Below are positions 1 through 8,381 of a DNA stretch of 64,000 bases, piece by piece. The stretch lies in NCBI RefSeq assembly GCF_026619415.1, contig NZ_JAOVZR010000001.1, positions 124,001-188,000 on the forward strand. Reading direction: 5' to 3'. The notes under the pieces were generated by a model. That model was not told the DNA's origin. It saw only the letters and a program-made list of their open reading frames with translations, and ran no database searches. A program made the translations under genes and the position numbers. The stretch is from Hoeflea algicola. GTDB lineage: Bacteria > Pseudomonadota > Alphaproteobacteria > Rhizobiales > Rhizobiaceae. Position 1 is the stretch's first letter, and every line of letters starts with the position of its first letter.

Positions 1-891
1 CCGGTAGGGCACCGGCGTATCGGCGGTCACTGAAGAGCGTTCCTGGGTGCGGCGCACCAGAGGACTGTCGTGGTTGCCGCCCTTGAACATTCGCTTGGCC
101 TCGGGGATGAGGTCGCGCAGCACATCGATTTCCTCGGCAATCGCCGGGCGGCCGCGAAACAGCACCTCCGTAAATTCTTCCAGACGGAACAGCCAGAACG
201 GCAGATCCAGCGTGTCGGTATCGATCACCACGGATTCGGTCGGAAACGCCGCAGCAAATTCATTATGCGGGTCGAGGATGAGAATCCTGAGCGCGGGGTC
301 CGCCTTCAACGCCTTGTGCAATAGCAGCGCAACCGCTGTGGTCTTGCCGACACCGGTGGTGCCGACCACGGCAAAGTGCCGCGACAACAGCGCCGGGACA
401 TGGATCAGTGCGTCCAGCGAAGGGTCCTGCGTCAGCTTGCCGATGACAGCGGTTTCGCTGACACCCGGATCATAAATGACCGCAAGGTCCGACGAGCGCA
501 TCCGGTGAACCACGGCGCCGAGATAAGGGTAATGCGAGATGCCTGCGCTGAATTCGACCTTGCCCTCGATGCCGGTCCGGATTTCACCGACCAGTTCCAC
601 TTCGATATGCATGACGTTGTCGTCGTTTTCCGACCAGGCAACCATGTTGGTCTTCATCGAACAGACCAGGGCTACCACCCGGTTCTTGCCGACGCTGATC
701 GAAATCAGCCGCCCGACGGACCAGAGTTCGGCCAGTCCACCGCCGTCGCTGCCGGCAATGGCGCTGACTGTGGCCTTGGAACCGGAACAGCCAATGACGC
801 GGCCCAGTAAACGGTTTCCCGGTGCAGCCTTGTCGCGACGATTGCGGCCTTCCTCGGAATCGTCGAAAGTTGAAGTCGTGCCAGTGTCCAA
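1..891 (-). CDS. HerA-like ATPase (DUF87 family), 5' part only, cut by window edge
   Basis: Reverse-strand frame open from the window edge back to about 891, giving roughly 297 N-terminal residues. An N-terminal beta-barrel-like (HAS-barrel) stretch containing GRVIGCSGSKATVSAI lies near residues 30-45. A Walker A motif, GTTGVGKTT, is at about residues 177-185, and a strand ending ILILDPHNE at about 203-211 resembles the hydrolysis-motif region of HerA/FtsK-like ATPases. HerA proteins are hexameric DNA translocases or helicases, often working with NurA-type nucleases; the actual role here is unknown. No in-frame ATG was found near the 5' end, so TTG at 891 with upstream AGAAAGA is the chosen but uncertain start. 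The C-terminus is outside the window. Confidence 0.8.
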   Translation of the reverse strand, partial: MDTGTTSTFDDSEEGRNRRDKAAPGNRLLGRVIGCSGSKATVSAIAGSDGGGLAELWSVGRLISISVGKNRVVALVCSMKTNMVAWSENDDNVMHIEVELVGEIRTGIEGKVEFSAGISHYPYLGAVVHRMRSSDLAVIYDPGVSETAVIGKLTQDPSLDALIHVPALLSRHFAVVGTTGVGKTTAVALLLHKALKADPALRILILDPHNEFAAAFPTESVVIDTDTLDLPFWLFRLEEFTEVLFRGRPAIAEEIDVLRDLIPEAKRMFKGGNHDSPLVRRTQERSSVTADTPVPYR

Positions 892-1032
892 AACAGATCT
901 TTCTACATTTTCCCAACCATGGCACCGCTGGGTTAACGGGGTCTTTAGGACTGTCGCGTATCGGCAAATATCAGAGATTTTTGCCGATTTTTGCCGTTGA
1001 CGCTGGCTATCCAAGGCGGTACGACAGTAGCC

Positions 1033-1089
1033 ATGATACCGATGGCAAACATTATTGTAGTAAGAAGGCGCATGGGCAGGGTGGCGTAG
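1033..1089 (+). CDS. ilv leader peptide (attenuation)
   Basis: A short frame reads M-I-P-M-A-N-I-I-V-V-R-R-R-M-G-R-V-A-stop. Four consecutive branched-chain codons (ATT ATT GTA GTA) lie at 1051-1062. The frame sits about 110 bp before ilvI and is followed by a long hairpin and a Rho-independent terminator. This is the classic layout of a leader peptide whose ribosome stalls when Ile/Val-tRNA is scarce, preventing termination before the acetolactate synthase genes. Start could be ATG 1033 (AAGGCGG about 14 nt upstream) or ATG 1042. Alphaproteobacterial ilv operons are known to use such attenuators. Confidence 0.75.
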   Translation: MIPMANIIVVRRRMGRVA

Positions 1090-1114
1090 CTACCCGGCGA
1101 AAGCACCCATGCGC
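1068..1114 (+). promoter_or_regulatory. leader RNA stem preceding the ilv attenuator
   Basis: GCGCATGGG at 1068-1076 pairs perfectly with CCCATGCGC at 1106-1114. A smaller GGGT/ACCC hairpin can form inside. The 5' arm overlaps the leader-peptide codons just downstream of the Ile/Val codons, so a stalled ribosome would mask it. It is probably the pause or competing structure of the attenuator; the exact antiterminator pairing was not resolved by eye. Confidence 0.55.
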
Positions 1115-1120
1115 GACACG

Positions 1121-1144
1121 AGGCTCCTTCCGGAGCCTTTTTTT
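1121..1144 (+). terminator. attenuator terminator upstream of ilvI
   Basis: Perfect 7-bp stem AGGCTCC/AGGAGCC-type (1121-1127 with 1132-1138), TTCC loop, followed by seven T residues (1138-1144). It lies between the leader peptide and ilvI, so it is a conditional (attenuation) terminator rather than an operon end. Confidence 0.8.
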
Positions 1145-1201
1145 ATGGCTTAAACCGGGTTATTGAGCCCGACAAACAGATGACACAAGGGGTCAGGCGA
1201 T

Positions 1202-2977
1202 ATGGCCGGCAATGAAATGGAAATGACAGGCGCTGAAATGGTCTTGCAGGCGCTGCGCGACAACGGCGTCGAACACATCTTCGGCTATCCCGGCGGCGCG
1301 GTTCTGCCGATCTACGATGAACTGCATCAGCAGGACACGATCCAGCACATTCTGGTGCGTCACGAACAGGGCGCCGGCCACATGGCCGAGGGCTATGCCC
1401 GTTCCACCGGCAAGCCCGGTGTTGTGCTCGTCACTTCTGGCCCCGGCGCCACCAATGTCGTCACCGCGCTGCAGGACGCGCTGATGGATTCGATCCCGCT
1501 GGTCTGCCTTACCGGTCAGGTCCCGACCTCGCTGATCGGCTCGGATGCCTTCCAGGAATGCGACACCGTCGGCATCACCCGGCCGTGCACCAAGCACAAC
1601 TGGCTGGTCAAGGACGTCAACCAGCTCTCCCGCGTCATTCATGAAGCCTTCCGCATCGCCACAACCGGCCGCCCCGGACCAGTCGTTGTCGATATCCCCA
1701 AGGACGTTCAGTTCGCTACCGGCATCTACACCCCGCCATCGCCGGTAATCGAGCAGAAGAGCTACCAGCCGAAAGTCTCGGGCGACCTAGACAAGATCCG
1801 TGCCGCGATCGAGCTGATGGCCGGGGCCAAGCGCCCGATCATCTATTCCGGCGGTGGCGTGGTAAATTCCGGCCGCGAAGCCAGCCAGTTGCTGCGCGAA
1901 CTGGTCGAACTCACCGGCTTTCCGATCACCTCCACCCTGATGGGTCTGGGTGCCTATCCGGCTTCGGGCAAGAACTGGATGGGCATGCTTGGCATGCATG
2001 GCACCTATGAAGCCAACATGGCGATGCATGATTGCGATGTCATGGTCTGCATTGGCGCCCGCTTCGATGACCGCATCACCGGACGTCTGGATGCGTTCTC
2101 GCCGAATTCGAAGAAGATCCATATCGATATCGACCCCTCCTCGATCAACAAGATCGTCAGAACCGAAGTCGGTATTGTCGGCGATATCGGCCATGTGCTC
2201 GAGGACATGGTCCGGTTGTGGCGCGCGTCGAAGAAAACCGACCGCAGCCAGTTGGCTGACTGGTGGACCCAGATCTCCAAGTGGAGGGGGCGTAATTCGC
2301 TGGCCTATCCGTCCAACAAGGACGTGATCATGCCGCAATACGCGATCCAGCGGCTCTATGAGCTGACCAAGGACCGCGACACCTACATCACCACCGAAGT
2401 TGGCCAGCACCAGATGTGGGCGGCGCAGTTTTATGGCTTTGAGGAACCCAACCGCTGGATGACATCGGGCGGACTTGGCACCATGGGCTATGGCTTTCCG
2501 GCCGCCATCGGCGCCCAGGTTGCCCACCGTGATAGCCTGGTCATCGATATTGCCGGCGACGCCTCGATCCAGATGTGCATCCAGGAAATGTCGTGCGCGG
2601 TTCAACACCAGTTGCCGGTCAAGATCTTCATTCTCAACAACCAGTACATGGGCATGGTGCGGCAATGGCAGCAATTGCTGCATGGTAACCGGCTGTCGCA
2701 TTCCTACACTGAATCTATGCCGGATTTCGTCAAGCTGGCTGAAGCCTATGGCGGCGTCGGCATTCGCTGCGACAAGCCAGGCGACCTCGACGATGCGATC
2801 ACAAAAATGATCGATACGCCGCAGCCAGTGATCTTCGATTGCCGTGTGGCGTCACTCGCAAACTGCTTCCCGATGATCCCGTCGGGCAAGGCGCATAACG
2901 ATATGCTGCTGCCTGATGAAGCCACCGACGAAGCTGTCGCCAACGCCATTGATGCAAAAGGTCGCGCGCTCGTTTGA
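1202..2977 (+). CDS. ilvI: acetolactate synthase, large (catalytic) subunit
   Basis: 591 residues, normal family length. The enzyme condenses two pyruvates, or pyruvate with 2-oxobutyrate, to acetolactate/acetohydroxybutyrate, the first common step of valine, leucine and isoleucine synthesis. It shows the ThDP-enzyme order: pyrimidine-binding domain with the catalytic Glu in RHEQGAGH (E55), central FAD-binding-like domain, and PP domain with GDAS...NN at about 452-480 holding Mg-ThDP. The AAGGGG-type ribosome site supports this ATG. It lies directly behind a leader-peptide attenuator and is followed 24 bp later by the regulatory subunit, so both are expected to be coupled to branched-chain amino acid supply. 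Confidence 0.97.
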   Translation: MAGNEMEMTGAEMVLQALRDNGVEHIFGYPGGAVLPIYDELHQQDTIQHILVRHEQGAGHMAEGYARSTGKPGVVLVTSGPGATNVVTALQDALMDSIPLVCLTGQVPTSLIGSDAFQECDTVGITRPCTKHNWLVKDVNQLSRVIHEAFRIATTGRPGPVVVDIPKDVQFATGIYTPPSPVIEQKSYQPKVSGDLDKIRAAIELMAGAKRPIIYSGGGVVNSGREASQLLRELVELTGFPITSTLMGLGAYPASGKNWMGMLGMHGTYEANMAMHDCDVMVCIGARFDDRITGRLDAFSPNSKKIHIDIDPSSINKIVRTEVGIVGDIGHVLEDMVRLWRASKKTDRSQLADWWTQISKWRGRNSLAYPSNKDVIMPQYAIQRLYELTKDRDTYITTEVGQHQMWAAQFYGFEEPNRWMTSGGLGTMGYGFPAAIGAQVAHRDSLVIDIAGDASIQMCIQEMSCAVQHQLPVKIFILNNQYMGMVRQWQQLLHGNRLSHSYTESMPDFVKLAEAYGGVGIRCDKPGDLDDAITKMIDTPQPVIFDCRVASLANCFPMIPSGKAHNDMLLPDEATDEAVANAIDAKGRALV

Positions 2978-3004
2978 GCCGCGCCTGCAACAGGAACTGA
3001 TCTC

Positions 3005-3577
3005 ATGAACGCTCAGCATCAACCCACAGGTTCGGCCTATTTCATGACCGCCGAAACCGCCCTTCCGGAAACCCACACGCTCTCGGTTCTGGTCGACAAC
3101 GAGCCGGGCGTTCTTGCCCGTGTTATCGGCTTGTTTTCCGGCCGTGGCTACAACATCGAAAGCCTGACGGTCTCCGAAACCGAGCATGAGGCGCATCTTT
3201 CGCGCATCACCATCGTCACCACCGCAACCCCGAATGTGCTTGAACAGGTCAAGGCGCAACTTGAGCGCATTGTTCCGGTCCACCGTGTGGTTGACCTCAC
3301 CGTACGCTCGGCCGAACTTGGTCACGAAAAGCCGCTGGAACGCGAGCTGGCGCTGGTCAAGGTCACCGGCACCGGCGAAGATCGGGTCGAGGCGCTTAGG
3401 CTTGCCGACGCCTTCCGCGCCCAGGTGATCGACGCCAACACCGAGCACTTCATCTTCGAAATCACCGGCCGTGTTTCCAAGATCGAGCAGTTCATCTCGA
3501 TCATGAAACCGCTCGGCCTGGTCGAAATCTGCCGCACCGGCATTGCCGCCATGAACCGCGGCCCGCAGGGGATGTAA
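3005..3577 (+). CDS. ilvH: acetolactate synthase, small (regulatory) subunit
   Basis: 190 residues. An N-terminal ACT domain, with SVLVDNEPGVLARVIGLF followed by a GYNIESL stretch at about residues 26-55, binds valine and mediates feedback inhibition. The C-terminal half, carrying ELALVKV and the ITG..SKIEQFI motif, matches the conserved ALS small-subunit C-domain. It lies 27 bp after ilvI on the same strand and forms the ilvIH operon. ilvC, the next enzyme, is encoded separately at about 31 kb in this window. Confidence 0.96.
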   Translation: MNAQHQPTGSAYFMTAETALPETHTLSVLVDNEPGVLARVIGLFSGRGYNIESLTVSETEHEAHLSRITIVTTATPNVLEQVKAQLERIVPVHRVVDLTVRSAELGHEKPLERELALVKVTGTGEDRVEALRLADAFRAQVIDANTEHFIFEITGRVSKIEQFISIMKPLGLVEICRTGIAAMNRGPQGM

Positions 3578-3681
3578 GGCAAGAACCAGCACGAGAAACA
3601 TACAGCAGTCCCCTGGCAGCGGTCTCGCAGCCGTAACAGTCGATCCGGCCTGGCCGGCACGCGTTTGAAGACGGATTTCCG

Positions 3682-4275
3682 ATGACTGCCGAAACGTTCG
3701 CCGCGCTTGTGCTGTTTGCCTTCGTCACCTCTGTGACGTCGGGCCCCAACAATATGATGCTGTTTGCCTCAGGTGTGAATTTCGGCTTTCGGCGGACCTT
3801 GCCGCACATGATCGGCATCGGCTGCGGGTTCCTGTCCTTGCTGCTCGGCGTCGGGTTCGGCCTGGGCGCGTTGCTGGAAACCGTGCCGACGCTGTATCTG
3901 GCGCTGAAATTGCTCGGTGGCGGCTATCTGCTCTATATAGCCTGGAAGATCGGCACGTCGCGGGCGCTGCCCGACGGCAAGGTTGGCGCCAGGCCGATGA
4001 CTTTTCTCGAAGCGGCGGCGTTTCAGTGGGTCAACCCGAAGGCCTGGGTGATGGCGGTGACCGCGATGACGCTCTACACCGATCCGGACCGCTATCCGCT
4101 CTCGGTGACGCTTGTCGGCTTTGCCTTCACGCTGACCAACATGCCGAGTGTATCGACCTGGGCCGGCTTCGGCTCGGTGATGCGGCAATGGCTGTCCGAT
4201 CCTGTGCGGTTGAAATGGTTCAACATCACCATGGCCCTGCTGCTGGTGGCCAGCCTCTGGCCGATGTTGCGGTAA
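3682..4275 (+). CDS. LysE/RhtB-family amino acid exporter
   Basis: 197 residues with six predicted hydrophobic segments. The N-terminal SGPNNMMLFASG motif is typical of LysE/RhtB/CadD exporters, and FQWVNPKAWVMAV matches the conserved mid-protein NPK motif. Members export amino acids or homoserine-like compounds across the inner membrane; the substrate cannot be told. It lies about 100 bp after ilvH, with no hairpin seen between, so read-through from ilvIH is possible. Export of excess amino acids would fit but is inference. Confidence 0.85.
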   Translation: MTAETFAALVLFAFVTSVTSGPNNMMLFASGVNFGFRRTLPHMIGIGCGFLSLLLGVGFGLGALLETVPTLYLALKLLGGGYLLYIAWKIGTSRALPDGKVGARPMTFLEAAAFQWVNPKAWVMAVTAMTLYTDPDRYPLSVTLVGFAFTLTNMPSVSTWAGFGSVMRQWLSDPVRLKWFNITMALLLVASLWPMLR

Positions 4276-4336
4276 CGGCCATCACGGCCAGCCATTCGAT
4301 ATTGCGATCTGGTGCAACCGGGCATAATCTCCCGTC

Positions 4337-4957
4337 ATGTCACACGATCACCACGACCACCATCACGACAATGACCTCGATCCCTTCGCAGCAAGGGTGA
4401 AGGCACTGGAAACTATTCTCACCCAAAAGGGGCTGATCGATCCGGCCGCGATCGACGCCATTGTCGAGACCTATGAAACCAAAGTGGGGCCGCGCAACGG
4501 CGCCCGTGTGGTGGCCAAGGCCTGGACCGATCCAGAGTATGCTGACTGGCTCAAGCGCGACGCCACTGCGGCAATCGCCTCGCTTGGTTATATGGGGCGC
4601 CAGGGCGAGCACATGCAGGCGGCATTCAACACGCCCGACACCCACAACATGATCGTCTGCACGCTCTGCTCCTGCTATCCCTGGACAGTGCTCGGGGTGC
4701 CGCCGGTGTGGTACAAGGCGCCATCCTATCGCAGCCAGGCGGTCATCAATCCGCGCGGCGTGCTGGCCGAATTCGGGCTCGAACTGCCGCAATCCACCCG
4801 CATCCGGGTGTGGGATTCAACCGCCGAGCTGCGCTACATGGTGGTGCCGATGCGCCCCGAGGGGACCGACGGCATGAGCGAGGCGGAACTTGCAGTGCTT
4901 GTCACCCGCGATTCGATGATCGGCACCGGTCTGCCGCTCGCTCCGGGAGCAGCCTGA
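4337..4957 (+). CDS. nthA: nitrile hydratase alpha subunit (cobalt type)
   Basis: 206 residues. It carries the metal-binding claw CTLCSC at Cys108, Cys111, Ser112 and Cys113; the Thr in CTLCSC is characteristic of cobalt-containing rather than iron-containing enzymes. Nitrile hydratase hydrates nitriles to amides. The His-rich N-terminus (HDHHDHHHD) is common in this subunit. The stop overlaps the start of the beta subunit (TGATG), so translation is coupled. The conserved block ending VRVWDST-like (here [16 protein letters not shown]) is present at about 156-171. Confidence 0.97.
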   Translation: MSHDHHDHHHDNDLDPFAARVKALETILTQKGLIDPAAIDAIVETYETKVGPRNGARVVAKAWTDPEYADWLKRDATAAIASLGYMGRQGEHMQAAFNTPDTHNMIVCTLCSCYPWTVLGVPPVWYKAPSYRSQAVINPRGVLAEFGLELPQSTRIRVWDSTAELRYMVVPMRPEGTDGMSEAELAVLVTRDSMIGTGLPLAPGAA

Positions 4958-5616
4958 TGAACGGCCCGCAAGATCTTGGTGGACAGATGGGCTTTGGCCC
5001 GGTCGCACCGGAACCGGACGAACCGGTGTTTCACGCCGAGTGGGAACGCCGGGCGCTGGGAATCACGCTGGCCACCGGCGCCTTCGGCGCCTGGAACATC
5101 GACGAAAGCCGCCATGCCCGCGAAAGCCTGCATCCGGCAACATATTATTCCTCGAGCTATTACGAAATCTGGACCCGGGCGCTGGAGACGCTGCTCGTGC
5201 GTCACGGTTTTCTCACGCCTGACGAACTTGAGGCCGGCCACCGTCTCGGCAAGGGGGCCGAGCCCGCGCGTGTTCTCCAGGCTTGCGATGTCGCCGCCAC
5301 GCTGGCCCGCGGTGGGCCGTGTAACCGCACGGTTGAGGCCACGCCGAAATTCGCTGTCGGCGACCGGGTGCGGACGATCAACGCCCACCCCGTCGGCCAC
5401 ACCAGGTTGCCGCGCTATGCTCGCGGCAAGATGGGCGTGATCGAGGCGGTGCGCGAGGCCTTCGTCTTCCCCGATACCAACGCTCATGGCAATGGCGAGC
5501 AGCCGCAACACGTCTACACCGTCAACTTCGGCGGCCATGAATTGTGGGGGCAGGGGGCCGATCCGTCGCTCAGTGTCTCGATTGATGCCTGGGAGAGTTA
5601 TCTTGAGCGCGCCTGA
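4957..5616 (+). CDS. nthB: nitrile hydratase beta subunit
   Basis: 219 residues from the ATG that overlaps the nthA stop. The N-terminus [16 protein letters not shown] is the signature of this family. The middle contains YYSSSYYEIWTRALETLL, and the C-terminal SH3-like domain has FAVGDRVR, HTRLPRYARGKMGVIE and HVYTVNF, all conserved in beta subunits. It forms the alpha2beta2 enzyme with NthA. The last 14 bp overlap the start of the accessory gene, a compact three-gene operon. Confidence 0.96.
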   Translation: MNGPQDLGGQMGFGPVAPEPDEPVFHAEWERRALGITLATGAFGAWNIDESRHARESLHPATYYSSSYYEIWTRALETLLVRHGFLTPDELEAGHRLGKGAEPARVLQACDVAATLARGGPCNRTVEATPKFAVGDRVRTINAHPVGHTRLPRYARGKMGVIEAVREAFVFPDTNAHGNGEQPQHVYTVNFGGHELWGQGADPSLSVSIDAWESYLERA

Positions 5617-5975
5617 CCCGTTGTCGTCTACACCGTTCCGCCTGCCATCTGGATCCGATGCTGATGCGCCGGTTTTTGCCGAACCCTGGCAGGCGCAGGC
5701 GTTTGCGTTGGCGGTGGCGTTGCACGAGCGTGGAGTTTTCAGCTGGGGCGAATGGGCCGCCCATCTGTCGCATGAGGTCAGAAGCCCGGATGCCGCAGCC
5801 GACGGCGCCGACTATTACCAGCACTGGGTTGCAGCCCTTGAGGCGCTGCTGTCGGAAAAGGGCGTGGCCGGCAAAGATATTGTCGATCTCGCTTGCCGCT
5901 TCCTGGCGCCGTGCTGCCCAGGCCACGCCGCATGGCAGCCCGATTCTTTTGGAAAACGACCCGCATCGCGGCTGA
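5603..5975 (+). pseudogene. nitrile hydratase accessory (activator) protein, frameshifted
   Basis: A TTG start at 5603, behind GGGAG and overlapping nthB, begins SAPDPLSSTPFRLPS and continues through FAEPWQAQAFALAVALHERG, SWGEWAAHL and DYYQHWVAALEALL, which are activator-family motifs. At about 5891-5897 the reading must skip one base (T5894) to continue as AASWRRAAQATPHGSPILL and stop at 5975. Without the skip the frame runs to 6028 with a meaningless tail. The restored product is about 123 residues. Family members insert or mature the cobalt centre. This may be a real inactivating insertion, a sequencing error, or translational frameshifting. Confidence 0.8.
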
Positions 5976-6078
5976 CACGGCTTCTGTCTCAGGAGACCAT
6001 ATATTTTATTGCGCGCCACCGCAGGTGATGGTCTGATTTGCCGCGTGCATCAATTTCCCGTCGCGGGCGGGCGGTGCC

Positions 6079-6528
6079 TCAGCTCAACCAGGCCGGCGGT
6101 TTGTTGAACGGCGTGCCGAAACGGGCCAGCCACAGGCTGCGGGCAATGCGCCGGGCGACGGTCAGGATGGCTTCCGATTCCCATGATTCAAACAGCCGGT
6201 CGGTAGTGGTCTCAAACAACTCGAGCCAGAGCAGGTAGTCACCTTCCTCGAGGTCAGGTAGCGCATTGTGCTTGACCACCGGTTGGCCCGAATACTCGCC
6301 CGAATGCAGCAGCACCGAGCGCCAGAAGAAGTTCATGCGCTGCAGATGTGGGTGCCATTTGCCGGCAAGCTTCTGCTCGAAAAGCGGCCCCAGCCGCGGG
6401 TGGGCACGGATCGCCGAATAGAACTGATCCACCATTTCGGCGATCTGTTCCGGCGTGATCGACACAGTCGGTGTTCGCGGAGGCGCGGCGCGCGCCGGGA
6501 TGTAAACCGGATCGGGTCTGTCAGACAT
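6079..6528 (-). CDS. group III truncated hemoglobin
   Basis: 149 residues. After a Pro-rich N-terminus, the globin fold shows FYSAIRAHPRLGPLFEQ and KWHPHLQRMNFFWRSVLL, matching group III (trHbP) globins, which carry a conserved H..KW..H and FWRS region. The proximal-His region lies near VVKHNALP. Such globins bind O2 or NO and have been linked to nitrosative or microaerobic physiology. The gene is co-directional with, and overlaps by 8 bp, a small membrane protein, and both are divergent from an NsrR-type regulator. This suggests NO-controlled expression. Confidence 0.85.
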   Translation of the reverse strand: MSDRPDPVYIPARAAPPRTPTVSITPEQIAEMVDQFYSAIRAHPRLGPLFEQKLAGKWHPHLQRMNFFWRSVLLHSGEYSGQPVVKHNALPDLEEGDYLLWLELFETTTDRLFESWESEAILTVARRIARSLWLARFGTPFNKPPAWLS

Positions 6529-6676
6529 AGCGCAATGCGATCATCAGTGTGATGGCCCCCCAGAAGCACATGTTGATGAACGAGCGAATCAACCCGCCAT
6601 CCTGCTCAACGGTAATGCCCAGCTTGCGGCGGACCAGATCGCCGGGCAATAAGAACAGCCAAATCAAACTTTTCAT
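6521..6676 (-). CDS. small membrane protein upstream of the truncated hemoglobin
   Basis: 51 residues, beginning MKSLIWLFLLPGDLVRRKLG and ending MIALRYV. There are two short hydrophobic stretches (residues 3-10 and about 35-47), the second with GAITLMIAL. Its stop codon region overlaps the hemoglobin start (ATGTCTGA), indicating translational coupling, and it begins just after the inverted repeats at 6691-6720. No named function is recognised. An accessory role in the NsrR/hemoglobin module is inferred from position only. Confidence 0.65.
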   Translation of the reverse strand: MKSLIWLFLLPGDLVRRKLGITVEQDGGLIRSFINMCFWGAITLMIALRYV

Positions 6677-6690
6677 CCGAGCCTCTTAAT

Positions 6691-6720
6691 TGGTATTTGA
6701 ATTACCACTATTTGAAATAG
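6691..6720. promoter_or_regulatory. two adjacent inverted repeats, putative NsrR operators
   Basis: TGGTATTTGAATTACCA (6691-6707) has TGGTA/TACCA arms, and CTATTTGAAATAG (6708-6720) is perfectly symmetric. Both lie in the AT-rich gap between the hemoglobin operon and the Rrf2/NsrR gene. The position and dyad size fit Rrf2-family operators controlling both directions. Assignment to NsrR is inference. Confidence 0.5.
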
Positions 6721-6762
6721 TCAGCAAATGCAATATATAAAAGCCGATACAAGAGGTTTCTC

Positions 6763-7152
6763 ATGCACCTGACGTTGCACACCGACTATGCGTTTCGCAT
6801 CCTGATGGCGCTGGGCCAGGCGCCAGATCAGATCAAGTCGGTTGACGACCTGTCGCGGCAGTTTGGCGTGTCCAAGAACCACTTGATGAAGGTGGCGCGC
6901 AATCTTGCTGCCGGCGGGTTTGTTTCCACCGTGCGCGGACGCAATGGCGGCGTCCGGCTGGCGATGCCGGCAAGTGAAATCAACCTCAAGGCGGTGGCGC
7001 TGCACATGGAGCCGGATTTCAACATCGCCGAGTGTTTTGCCAATCAGAATTGCACGTTCTTGCCACGTTGCCGTCTCAAGGGCGTGCTCGGGCAGGCAAG
7101 ATTTGCCTTCCTGCAATCGTTGGAAGGCCACAACCTGCAATCGATCATTTGA
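6763..7152 (+). CDS. nsrR: Rrf2-family regulator, NsrR type (nitric oxide-sensing)
   Basis: 129 residues. An N-terminal winged helix (LHTDYAFRILMALG, SRQFGVSKNHLMKVARNL, VRGRNGGVRL) is typical of Rrf2 proteins and closest to NsrR. Three cysteines at positions 91, 97 and 103 (ECF...NC...RC) match the iron-sulfur ligands of NsrR, whose cluster is lost or modified on NO exposure, relieving repression. It is divergent from the truncated hemoglobin genes with inverted repeats between, supporting local regulation. Confidence 0.85.
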   Translation: MHLTLHTDYAFRILMALGQAPDQIKSVDDLSRQFGVSKNHLMKVARNLAAGGFVSTVRGRNGGVRLAMPASEINLKAVALHMEPDFNIAECFANQNCTFLPRCRLKGVLGQARFAFLQSLEGHNLQSII

Positions 7153-7231
7153 TGCTGTCGGGTTGAAAATAGCCGTGCATGAAGCCGCCAATTTGCCACG
7201 ACAGGCACGGGCGAATCTGCCATGAGAGGGC

Positions 7232-8359
7232 ATGAAATTCTCTCCGCAACAGGATGAGGCGCTGAAAGCCGTCTCGCGTTGGCTCAAGGATGGGCGCACT
7301 CCGATCTTCCGGCTGTTCGGCTATGCCGGCACCGGCAAGACCACGCTGGCCAAATATTTTGCCGATAATGTCGATGGCGAAGTGCTGTTTGCCGCCTTTA
7401 CCGGCAAGGCGGCGCAAGTGCTGCGCGCCCGTGGCGCCAAGAACGCCCGTACCATCCATTCGCTGATCTACCGGCCCAAGGGTGAGGAAGAGGTCTCCGA
7501 CGAAGAAACCGGCAAGACCACTGTATCTCCGTTGTTTTCGATCAACCGGCAAAGTCCGCTGGCCCAGGCTGCGCTGATCATCATCGATGAATGCTCGATG
7601 GTTGACGAGGCGCTGGGCAAGGATCTGATGAGCTTTGGCACGCCGATTCTGGTTCTGGGCGACCCGGGGCAGTTGCCACCGATTTCCGGCGGCGGTTATT
7701 TCACCGAGCACGAGCCCGATATCCTGCTCACCGAGATCCATCGCCAGGCCCGCGATAACCCGATCATTGATCTCGCCATGCAGGTCCGCGAAGGCCGCGA
7801 AATCATGCATGGTGATTATGGCACCGCCCAGGTGATCGGCAAGAACGACGTCGACCGCGACATGGTGCTCGAAGCCGATCAGGTGTTGGTCGGCACCAAC
7901 CGCACGCGGCGGCGCTACAATCAGCGTCTGCGCGAGCTGAAGGGTTTTACGCAAGCCTTCCCACAGTCCGGCGACAAGTTGGTGTGTCTTAGGAACGATC
8001 CCTCCAAGGGCCTGCTCAACGGCTCGCTCTGGCAGGTGATGACCTCGTCCAAGGAAACCGTCAAGCCCGGCATCAACCTGCTGGTGCGTCCCGAAGACGA
8101 CGATATGGATCGCGGCTCTGCCAAGATCAAGCTGCTCAAAAGCGCTTTCGACGCTCCCGACCTCGAAGTGCCCTGGCAGACCAAGAAGCGCTATGATGAT
8201 TTCGACTACGGCTACGCGCTCACCGTCCACAAGGCGCAAGGTTCGCAATGGGACTCGGTAGTGCTGTTTGACGAAAGTTACGCCTTTCGCGAAAGCCGCG
8301 AGCGCTGGCTTTATACCGCGATCACACGGGCCGCTGAACGGCTGGTGATTGTCAGGTAA
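7232..8359 (+). CDS. RecD-like ATP-dependent DNA helicase (SF1)
   Basis: 375 residues. Motif I GYAGTGKTT is at 30-38 and motif II IIIDECSMVDE at about 114-124. QLPPISGGG and EIHRQARDNPI are the RecD/Dda-type motif III-IV region, and the C-terminal UvrD-like 2B/motif VI segment carries DYGYALTVHKAQGSQWD and WLYTAITRA. It is a single compact helicase lacking RecD's N-terminal RecBC-binding extension, so not recD itself. It is likely a 5'-3' DNA helicase in repair. It starts 79 bp after nsrR and is convergent with the antiporter gene. Confidence 0.9.
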   Translation: MKFSPQQDEALKAVSRWLKDGRTPIFRLFGYAGTGKTTLAKYFADNVDGEVLFAAFTGKAAQVLRARGAKNARTIHSLIYRPKGEEEVSDEETGKTTVSPLFSINRQSPLAQAALIIIDECSMVDEALGKDLMSFGTPILVLGDPGQLPPISGGGYFTEHEPDILLTEIHRQARDNPIIDLAMQVREGREIMHGDYGTAQVIGKNDVDRDMVLEADQVLVGTNRTRRRYNQRLRELKGFTQAFPQSGDKLVCLRNDPSKGLLNGSLWQVMTSSKETVKPGINLLVRPEDDDMDRGSAKIKLLKSAFDAPDLEVPWQTKKRYDDFDYGYALTVHKAQGSQWDSVVLFDESYAFRESRERWLYTAITRAAERLVIVR

Positions 8360-8381
8360 ACGTCATTCTGGCGCCTTCAGC

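Noticed and set aside
1787..2701. 304-codon open frame on the minus strand inside ilvI
   Set aside because: Antisense of a certain gene; high-GC codon bias keeps the reverse frame open and the product has no sensible motif.
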